Position numbers and translations under genes: made by a program
Source of the DNA: Scenedesmus sp. ARA3
Taxonomy: Eukaryota > Chlorophyta > Chlorophyceae > Sphaeropleales > Scenedesmaceae
NCBI GenBank assembly: GCA_004335835.1
Contig: RWJK01001643.1
Location: 1-63,010, forward strand
Direction: 5' to 3'
Length of the DNA: 63,010 nucleotides
In this document: positions 54,884-63,010 of the stretch, one piece after another
Position numbering within the stretch: position 1 is the stretch's first letter
Layout: every line of letters starts with the position of its first letter
Notes under the pieces: model-generated
Seen by the model: the letters and a program-made list of their open reading frames with translations, nothing else
Database searches by the model: none
Told to the model about the DNA's origin: nothing

Positions 54884-57037
54884 ATGACCACCAACGGGGA
54901 ACTGCTTGTCGCTAGCTACCCCAGCATGAATCCTAATGCGTATGGCCCGCCCAGCCAGGCCCTGTTTGCCGCAAACATGGGCCCAGCCTCCTTCATGCTG
55001 GCAGACCCTTATGGAGCTGGGCCCTCAGTGACAGACGCCTACATGACTCCAGCGCTGTTTGGGCCCATGCCCCCAGGCCCAGCAGCTGCCTACATGTACA
55101 GCAGCAGCAGCTCGTCCAACGTGGCCAACCCATCAGACGAGATTCGCACAGTGTTTGTGTCAGGCTTCCCTCATGACGTGAAGGAGCGCGAGCTGCACAA
55201 CCTCCTGCGCTTTATGCCTGGCTATGAGGCCTCCCAGATGAATTGGAAGACAGGAGGCCCCCAAGGGTTTGCGCTGTTCAGCAGCGCGGCACATGCACGA
55301 GCTGTGGTGGAGGTGCTGTCGGGCCTGCAGTTTGATGACGGTGTGGTCGTCAGGGCAGAAATGGCACACAAGAACATGTTCATCAAGGTGGGGTGCGGCA
55401 TGGGCTGGGCTTTAATGTGGTGCCATGCTAGATGTCGCTTGCAGGATGGGGTTGACAGGTCATCCCAGCTCAGTGTGCGGCTGCCAGGTCATTGCACGCA
55501 GCATGCATGCTTGCAGGACAGCCTTCTTGCACATGCGAGACAGCCAGGTGCATGCAGACGGTAATGCAGCAATGCACTGTATGCATGCTGAACATATTTT
55601 GACAATGAAAGTGTCTTCGTACGCATATAAGCCCCAATGCCAGGGCTGGCATGGTACGCCATGTTGCAGGAACAAATGCAGTAGCAGCAGCCTGCATGCA
55701 ATGCACATGTGGTGTGCGTCAGGTGCTGACTCACCACCAACTCGCCAGCTTCCATCCATGCAACAGTATCCTGCAAGCTGGGGAACCTTGCTGCATGCAT
55801 ATGCGGCCCTTACATTTTGCACCTCTTCGCATTTAATGAGTGTGCATTGTGCTCTGCCTGCTTGTTTGCCTCCGCTTTCCTGCCTCATCACACCTGCCTG
55901 CTCCTGCAGCCTGAGGACCCCTCAGTGAAGCGTGCCAGCCGCAGCAGCCCCACCCTCATGGGCCCTGCAGCCATCATGGCACCCGTGGCAACGCAGATGA
56001 GCGGCAGCAACATGGCTGGGCCGCCCGTGTCCCCAGCCAACCCTGCGTTCCTTGCTGCAGCTGCAGCTGCTGCTGCAGCCACCACCGGCTCGCCCATGCA
56101 CATGCCCAACATGCTGAGCCCCATGCCGCTGCGCCCCACCAACTTCAGCCCCGTGACCAACCTGCGCGACAACCCGCCCTGCAACACGCTGTTCATCGGC
56201 AACTTGGGAGACAACACCAGCGAGCAGGAGCTGCGCGCGCTGCTGAGCAGCCAGCCAGGCTACAGGTGGGTGCTGCGTGCACGCCTAGGAGGTCCTGCTG
56301 CAACTTGTGTAGTGGGTGTGTTCTAGTTGGAAGGTAGTTTGTGGCTTTAGCGTTTGTGCCGCAACCTGTACATTGTGCGGCGAGGGTGTTGTTGCCTAGG
56401 CGTTCTACATGTCAGTCGACCGATGTCAAGTAACGAAAGCAGGAATGCACAGGTTCGCTGGCTCATCCCAATAACCCTGACATCATAAATAACGGTTGTG
56501 CTCAAACCGTCGTGCTGGTGCTGACTCGCTGCTGCCCTGTCTCCTGCGCTCCGCATTGTGTTCTGCACTCGTGGCCGCCCCTCCTGCAGGCAGCTGAAGA
56601 TGGTGCGCGGTCCCAAGAGCACCACCGCCTTTGTCGAGTTTGGCGACGTCGGCACCGCCATGATGGTGCACAGCGCGCTGCAGGGCGCAGTGCTGCCCAG
56701 CAGTGACCGCGGCGGCATCCGTGTGCAGTTCAGCAAGAACCCCTTCGGCCGCCGCGACATGGTGGGCGCAGGCGGGCCCCGCAGCGGCCTGAGCGGCAGC
56801 CCGGACACCATTGGCAGCGACGGAGCCGGCTTGAACAGCGGCTTTGAGGGGCTGATGGGCGGCATGGGCAACAGCCCTCGCTCCATGACTGCTGCGAGTC
56901 TGCTGGGCGGCATGCCTGGCCAGGTCAGCGGGCAGATGCAGCCCGGGCAGATGGCTGCGGCAGGCATGGTGGCTGCTTCCGGCGGCTTCATTGGGCAGGC
57001 TGGTCTGGACAGTGTGCTGGGCACCAATGAGGCATGA
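54884..57037 (+). CDS. Two-RRM RNA-binding protein (Scw1/Whi3/CPO-like)
   Basis: Three exons join in phase to 435 aa: 54884-55387, 55910-56265 and 56590-57037. The Met/Pro/Ala-rich N-terminus leads to RRM1 (RTVFVSGFPHDVKERELHNL at about 88-107; GPQGFALFSS; EMAHKNMFIK). A linker with poly-Ala precedes RRM2 (NPPCNTLFIGNLGDNTSEQE from about 257; TTAFVEFGDV; GGIRVQFSKNPFG). The paired RRM spacing, DVKERELHNLLRFMPGYE and NPPCNTLFIGNL are characteristic of the Scw1/Whi3 and plant CPO-like family, which bind mRNA and influence its stability or translation. The C-terminal tail is Gly/Met/Gln-rich and probably disordered. An intron splits RRM2. The target RNAs are unknown. Confidence 0.9.
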
Positions 57038-57677
57038 AGCTTGCAGGAAACTGGGCAAGCAGTGGGTTAGGATGAGCTGATGTTTGTGGCTGGAGGGGCT
57101 AGGCATTGGTGGAGCACGTGTCCCGTGCTTGATGACGCAGCGAGTTTCTGCTGGTGGTGTGTCTGCTGGAGAGGCTCCCTGTTGACAGGTTGACAGGAAA
57201 GGATCACTGTTGTATTTAGGTTTTCACTGCTTGATGCGTGGGTTGTGTGGGTTCTGCTTGTATGCTGCTGTGCTAGTTTGCTTTGAGCTTGTGCACTGAT
57301 AGTTTGTTGCACTGCAAGTTTCCAGTCACCTGGTTTCGACTGAGCAGAATAGGGCATCTGTTGCAGGTGGCACTCCTGCTTAATGGTGCGACAACATCAT
57401 GGTGAACTCTGCTGTGTGGCAGCAGGAGCAGCTGCCGGGTATTGGAATGCATCTTTTGCTTTCAAGCCTGGTGCCTAGCGGAAATTCGCCCTAAAATATC
57501 ACATGGATTGGCTGTGTGTTTTGGCCATCGTGCGTATCCTGCACTGCAGGCGCTTCTTAGGCCCTTTGAGATCTGCTTTGTCACTCATGGCATCATTGGC
57601 AGGAGTGATGCCATTGCGTCCTGGTATGCTTGGTAGCAGTGTGCTTTTCAGCGGTACTCACCATGGCATGTGTTGCT

Positions 57678-57700
57678 GCGCGGGACGGCATGTCCCGCGC
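57678..57700. other. GC-rich perfect hairpin
   Basis: GCGCGGGAC and GTCCCGCGC (9 bp each) flank a 5-bp loop about 640 bp past the RRM stop. Function unknown; possibly an mRNA 3'UTR structure. Confidence 0.8.
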
Positions 57701-60700
57701 TGTGTCAACAGCCGCGCCCCAATGGCAACTGGTATCAGGGATAAATGTTGTGCTGCCGTGCGTGCTATGTTTTATGTTGCAGCTGATTTTCTGTGTCAGC
57801 GGGCTCGCACAACGCCAACCGCTCGGAGGGGTTTTGAGGAGTGTTGACATTTGCTTGCTTTGACCTTGACTGCTGACAATCACCTGACTGCTTGCTCCCA
57901 GAGGACAGACACCCAGCTTTGGCTGCTGGTTGACGATCAGCTGACGATGTGCACTGCTTATCTTTGTTGACTCATGCGTGCCTCTGTGCTGCTGCAAAGC
58001 GTTATGATTATGGTTAGGTGTGGGTGTATGTATGCCATGAATCTGCTCGCCAGTGGCCGTGCATGCATACACTCGGGCGGTAGGCTGTGGGTGGGCACGT
58101 GGGTGGGCTGCGCGTGTTGGTGCATGCACACCATCCCAAATGGGGCAGGCTAAGGATGAGCGCAGCCTGTGCATTCATAGATGGGGGGAATGAAACGCTA
58201 CAGCTGCAGTGCACTATGGCTCTGCTTTGCTGGGTGTTGGTGAATGGTACACTTGCCGGTGTCATGGCACAGCAGCAATGTCCTGGTGGAGTGTCATAAC
58301 CATGCACGCGTGTCATCAACCACAATCTGTTCACCAGAGCATATTGTTTTTTGCTTTGAAGGGAGAGAAGGACTCTGTGGCTTTGCTTGTCTGCTGTGTG
58401 TCCTTGCTTTTGCATGGCCAGCTCCTTGTTAAGATACTTACTAGGCATCATGTGTGTGCATCCGCCATGATGCAAGTGTTCGGGCGGGCTCGAGCTTGCA
58501 GGTTGCGCAAGAAGTTGCTGCATGCCACATGCATGTCAGTGCTGTGCATGCTGTGCCTTTCGCAAGGCCGGATGTGCAACTGTGAAGATGTATCTGCTGC
58601 ACGTGTGCATGTGTTGCCATGCCATTGTTGTAGGCATCATCCCACGTGCACCCTGCTGCAGCTGCAGCCTTGACTGGCTGCAGCTAAGACGGTCCCATGG
58701 GCACAGGCGTTGTGATAACTGTGCATGCCTGTTTAAGATGTTGTGATGGGCTTGGGTCTGGCGCTTTCTTGCCTTGCTAACAGTATGTGTTGTTCTCGCT
58801 CTCCTGTCATGCTTTTTATGCTTGTAGCTAACTGCTTATGTGGTTGAGAGTGATCAGATGCAAACAATGGATCTTACACATGGTGCAGCTGTTGCACCTC
58901 GCTGTTTGTGTGGCACTCAATGCCGTTACAAGCCGCATATGTCAAGTGCGGAGGCCGTGGGATTCTATAACCATTTCCCTAGTGCCTATGAATGTCGCAG
59001 AAAAAAGGCTGCTTACATGCTGCACTGCACTCGTGGCATGCTTCATCTGTGCGCGCCTACAAAGCAGTGATCAGTGTGTCTGCCGCAGAACATATTATGC
59101 ATTGTGTGCAGCTGTCACCTGCATCACGGTGTGCAGCCTGCATGCACTGCAGACTCCTTGGTTTGTATGGTTGGCTGACTTGCGTGCTTCGCTGTAGTAT
59201 GTAGAACCGGCACCACGCGGGGCTTGTTGTACGCCACGAAAGCGCCTGGCCTTCCGCAGGCGTGCTTGGCTGTATTACCCTGGTGCTGGAAGTTGGTTCG
59301 TGACTAGCTGCTAGTGGTCTGTTACTTTGTGGTTTGCTGTATGCGTGTAACACTGTAATACCCTGTGGGGCAGTTTTTTTCAACTGAGCGCAGCCTTTGC
59401 TGAAGCGTTCAGGCCGTGTTTCAGAGGACTAACATGTTCTCAGAACGTCGTTGACGTGTCCAGTGAACGTCACGCATACTGGTCTTGATGAATGGCCGAT
59501 TCACCGGGTGTGCTGCGTAGGACACATGCGTACACGCCCTGCTGTCGTGCGCCTCCCAGCATCCATCACATGCTCAACCGTGAGCAACCTGCTAGTGGGT
59601 TTCAGCCCGTAACGTGTTACCATATACGCCAATCCCTCTAGACCCGTTCATGAACCAAGCAGGTCAGCAGCTGCAGTGGCAACATAAGACAGCGCGCAGC
59701 ACCAAGCGGCTGCAGTTCGAACTGAATTCATCACTTGATCCAGGTGTGTTGTGTCCTCGCAGGTCGGCCTGGCAATGCAGAGACACCAACCATTGCACAC
59801 AGCGCCAGCGTAGCTACCCGAGTACCTCTTGGCAATCACTCATACAAAACTTGTGCAGTGCAGCACATGCACAGCATGCTGCCTTGCACTAATCTGCAGG
59901 GCAGGGCAGTTTGCTCAGTCAAAACAGCAAACCACACCACACAAGCACCAGCTACCCTCTCATCAAAAAGGCTGCAACAGCATGACAGCAGTGCCGCAGC
60001 TGTTAACAGAAACAATGCCACTGCGCTAAGCATGCGACACCCAGCAACACACACCCGGCGCGATCTGCCACCAAACCGCGCGGACGACCCACCCTCTCAT
60101 GAACTCTGAATGCTTTCTCTGCCTTGCCGGCCAGAGGCGGGGCCATGCATTGCTGCTGCCCTCATCCTTCATGACACCGTGTTGCAGGCAAGGAGGCAGC
60201 TGCACAGTCTCTGCTGTAGCTTGCAACAGTCGATACAACACGTAGCCCCAGCACCGCTGTTGGAAGCCCCACACTGCTCACAGCATTTTGCCTCCCTGGC
60301 AGATGGCGCCATGCTCACGTGCACGCAAAGGAACACCCCAGCTGCACAGCAGGCACCAGCTCAATGGCTGCTACACAGACTTCAGTGCATCACCAAACCC
60401 ACTGCTATGATACAACCTACAACCTATGCTACTGGAACCATCAAAGACACCACGCCCTTGGACCTGGTTGCGCCACAGCCTTCGTTGAGGCTTGGCACCT
60501 CCCAGTGCATGCCTGGCCACATGTCACAGCGTGCCACTGCACCATAATGCAGCACTGCACCTGGCATGTCGTGCACTGCTGGCTGGAAGTCACAGTCAAA
60601 CCCACACCCACAGTGCCTGCAATGCGCAGCAGGTGCAGCCAGGTATGTGGCTGCTGCTGCTGCTGTGGCCACACCACAAAGCCAGTGCAGGCCCCACCAC

Positions 60701-61581
60701 CCGTCCTACATTCCAGGAACCTGTTGGCAGAAAGATGGGCTGCACCAAGATGGCAGCAGGAGCAGGCAAGTGGACAGCTGCCTGTGGGCCCCGCCACCTC
60801 ACCACACAGACACCAGATCCACCCATGCAAGCCATGTGCAAGCCATGTGCAAGCGTTTCAGTGCACTAATGCAAGGCGCTGTGAAACACATGTGCAAGCC
60901 AACCATGAGGCGCCCACAAACAACGAGGATTCAAGTGTTGGTTGTGTGCTAACACATGGGCTGCGACTGGGCAGCCCAAGACACCACCAGCAACAGCAGG
61001 GCACTCCCTGCTTGCCACAAGGCAGGGAGTTGGTGCAGCAATGCTGCCTAGGCAATGCAGAAAGTAAGCTGTAAGTTTCTTCTGGACAAACTGCAACAGT
61101 GCTGCACAACATAGCGCAGCACTGCCCACAGCACGCCTATCACCAGATCAATCACCCATGCAAGGGCAGCCCCTCATCCAACAACATAACACACATGTTG
61201 ACATCTCGCCCCATTTCACCAGAAAAGCAGGGCAATGGGGTTGCGCTTGAGCTGCTGATGCAGCAACATCATGTGCGAGCGCCAGAGCCTTTGTCCCTAT
61301 CGCGCAACACCAGCGCCTAGCACACTGCATAGCCCTGCACGCTACCAGTCAACACCCCTGCAGGAAAGAATGACAGCAAGATATGCCAGATGCGGCCCAT
61401 GTGGGCCCGCACAACATGACAGACCACGAAAAAACACGCGGCTAGCGGCCCTTCCAAAGCCCAGCTACCTAGTGATGCTGATTCAATGTGCTTGATGACG
61501 CTGCCTTCCTGTTCGCACACTTGATGGACAGGCAGGGACAGCAGAGGCAACTGCTACCCAATACCCCTGGCATGTGCTCAC

Positions 61582-61680
61582 CACTCTCGAGTTGTAGTCG
61601 AACATGAGACACACCGCAATTTGGATCGCCTTTGATACATAGCGTGTGCAGCGCAGCCCATATGGAGCGTAGCCAGTCAA
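61582..61680 (-). CDS. Possible single exon, weak
   Basis: A coding-like stretch RYVSKAIQIAVCLMFDYNSR is followed immediately by a GTGAGC donor at 61581. It faintly resembles the N-terminal helix ahead of ABC1/ADCK1-type kinase domains, but no kinase motif was found downstream. It could belong to the partial gene at the right edge. Confidence 0.2.
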
Positions 61681-62105
61681 GCACACCAACAACCCACCGG
61701 CTCTCGCCAAACAAGCCAAGCGTCACCACACCCCGCCTCCACTGCAGCAACACACTGCCAACTGGCTGCACGGGCAGCAACTGCACCACAGACACAGTAC
61801 GCTTCCGTCTGCGTTGCACACGGAAGGCACGCCCTCTGCCCTCTGGCCCCTTTGCAGGAGCTGCCCAATCAGCAGCAGCACCACCACACACAAGCCTGTA
61901 TGCTAGCGGGCATGGTGGCGCTGTGCAGTGTGCAGGCAGACAGTACCCTGTGCACAGCGACGCCGCCGCCGCTACATAGCACAGTACACAGGCATAGGGC
62001 TTTCAGAATGCGCCAGCAGGCCACATGCCTATCACTGCATCACGCTGCCACACAGTGCATAATCAGCATGCACGCATCAGGCAGTGCCAGCCAAACAGCT
62101 GCCTG

Positions 62106-63010
62106 TCACTGCCCCAGAATCACTGCATGGCTAGCGCGCCTGCCCCATGAGATGCGGGGTGCAGGCAGGTTGAGCACCTGCCGGCCCACACCAGCCGGCC
62201 GCCCACTCATGCTGCTGCATGTGTCGCTGCTGCTGCCGGTGCAGCTGCCAGCAAACAGGGCACCGTCCAGCACGTCCCCAGGTGCAGTGGCACCCGCTGC
62301 TGCTGCTGCTGGCAATGCAGACGGACTGGGCAGCCCTGCTTGCGGCGCTGCAGCGGCACCAGGCGCAGCAGCAGCAGCGCCGCCTGTTGCTACAACTGCC
62401 AGCGACGGTGCTGACCGGCTGCGCTGCCCCATAATGGTGCGCTGCGGTGAGGCGCTTCCCGCCTGCTGCGGCTGCTGCTGCTGTTGCGGCTGCCGCAGCA
62501 GGCTGCCGGTGCTGCTGCCGTTGAACATCCCTGCTGCTGCTGCGCTTCCAGGGCTGCTGCGAGTGCTGTTCACTAGGTAACCTACCTGCCTGCTGGCCAG
62601 CACAGCAATTGTGCCTGTGGCTGTTGCTGCTGTAGACCCCAGCCATTTGACATGGCGCCCGAGGCCTGACAGGAAGTTGCCACGCTCCCGCCGCTGCTGC
62701 TGCTCCTGCTGCTGCAGGTTGCCGGTGCTCCAGCGCCGCGACGGCGCAGCAGCAGGTGAGCTGGGCAGCACCATGACAGCGCTCGGCGCAGCAGCTGCCA
62801 CAGCTGCCCCATGGCAAGCCGCCGTCAGCTGCTTCACTCTGCTGCCGCCACCCCACCAGCCTGCGCGCAGCGGCCGCTGCGCAGTCGCCGCCGCCACTGC
62901 TGCGGCCTGCTCCATCGCACGCGCCTGCTCAGCAGCAGCAGCGCGCCGCCCCACAGCTGCCCGCCGTATGCTCAGCACAGCGCCCTTCACACCCTGCCCA
63001 ATGCCATCAC
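62106..63010 (-). CDS. Low-complexity Ala/Gln/Ser-rich protein, 5' end beyond window
   Basis: Open from the right edge to TGA at 62106 (about 301 codons), reading DGIGQGVKGAVLSIRRAAVG at the edge with no ATG. It has many Ala runs, QPQQQQQPQQ, an Arg-rich patch (GQRSRSAP) and a modestly hydrophobic stretch RHVKWLGSTAATATGTIAVL that could be a membrane helix. Whether the terminal TGA or an internal donor such as GTGCTC near 62180 ends the exon is unclear. No domain recognised. Confidence 0.45.
   Translation of the reverse strand, partial: DGIGQGVKGAVLSIRRAAVGRRAAAAEQARAMEQAAAVAAATAQRPLRAGWWGGGSRVKQLTAACHGAAVAAAAPSAVMVLPSSPAAAPSRRWSTGNLQQQEQQQRRERGNFLSGLGRHVKWLGSTAATATGTIAVLASRQVGYLVNSTRSSPGSAAAAGMFNGSSTGSLLRQPQQQQQPQQAGSASPQRTIMGQRSRSAPSLAVVATGGAAAAAPGAAAAPQAGLPSPSALPAAAAAGATAPGDVLDGALFAGSCTGSSSDTCSSMSGRPAGVGRQVLNLPAPRISWGRRASHAVILGQ

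Larger units (their letters stand above)
57038..62105. other. Five-kilobase stretch, mostly intergenic
   Basis: It begins with the RRM gene 3'UTR, which may be long: the nearest TGTAA I see is at 59346-59350. A GC-rich hairpin lies at 57678-57700. No exon chain is supported; one weak exon candidate is at 61582-61680. Long chance frames such as 60319-61074 show no domain or splice logic. Confidence 0.45.

Noticed and set aside
60319..61074. 251-codon plus-strand open frame
   Set aside because: Cys/His/Trp-rich chance composition, no family match and no neighbouring exons.

Overview
This window looks like a piece of nuclear chromosome from a chlorophyte green alga. That is an inference. It rests on intron-dense genes with clean GT-AG junctions, short exons of about 50-450 bp, Ala/Gln/Ser-rich proteins driven by CAG/GCA triplets, TGTAA pentamers downstream of several stop codons, a plant-type UDP-sugar transporter, a Rab18/RabC GTPase and an algal/protist-type kinesin. 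There are no operons, bacterial features or CRISPR arrays. I rebuilt most gene models by hand, joining exons so that splice phase is conserved from start to stop. The exon coordinates given are those joins.

Layout, left to right: 1-2932 (-) J-domain protein, 3' end outside the window; 4706-7117 (-) UDP-sugar transporter (SLC35B/UTR type); 7567-11951 (+) BAF60/SWP73 chromatin-remodelling subunit; 12483-15357 (-) SET/Rubisco-LSMT-like methyltransferase with an apparent frameshift; 15838-18700 (+) small mTERF-like protein; 18701-25656 no convincing gene; 25657-26730 (-) low-complexity ORF; 26774-29321 mostly non-coding; 29322-31658 (-) Rab18-like GTPase; 31868-33569 (-) unidentified gene; 33859-38647 (+) MIC60/mitofilin; 38648-41114 intergenic with a 205-bp foldback; 41115-48270 (-) 17-exon kinesin; 49236-53447 (+) class I histone deacetylase; 54884-57037 (+) two-RRM RNA-binding protein; 57038-62105 mostly intergenic; 62106-63010 (-) low-complexity ORF running off the right edge. 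Many neighbours are divergent pairs sharing 290-970 bp of upstream DNA. The genes serve unrelated housekeeping roles (chromatin, trafficking, mitochondria, cytoskeleton, RNA), and I see no pathway cluster.

The most unusual signal is in the introns. In at least three genes (J-domain protein, BAF60, HDAC) the DNA spanning an exon-intron boundary has been tandemly copied. This leaves one full exon and one to five decayed exon edges, each still carrying a splice site, inside the neighbouring intron. The extreme case is six consecutive 3' splice sites on an exact 79-bp period in BAF60, of which only copies 3 and 6 keep the reading frame. A second pattern is strand polarity of triplet repeats: sense-strand CAG tends to follow 5' splice sites and sense-strand CTG tends to precede 3' splice sites, so some introns, and one Rab exon, are bracketed by complementary repeats. 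Whether these affect splicing needs RNA data.
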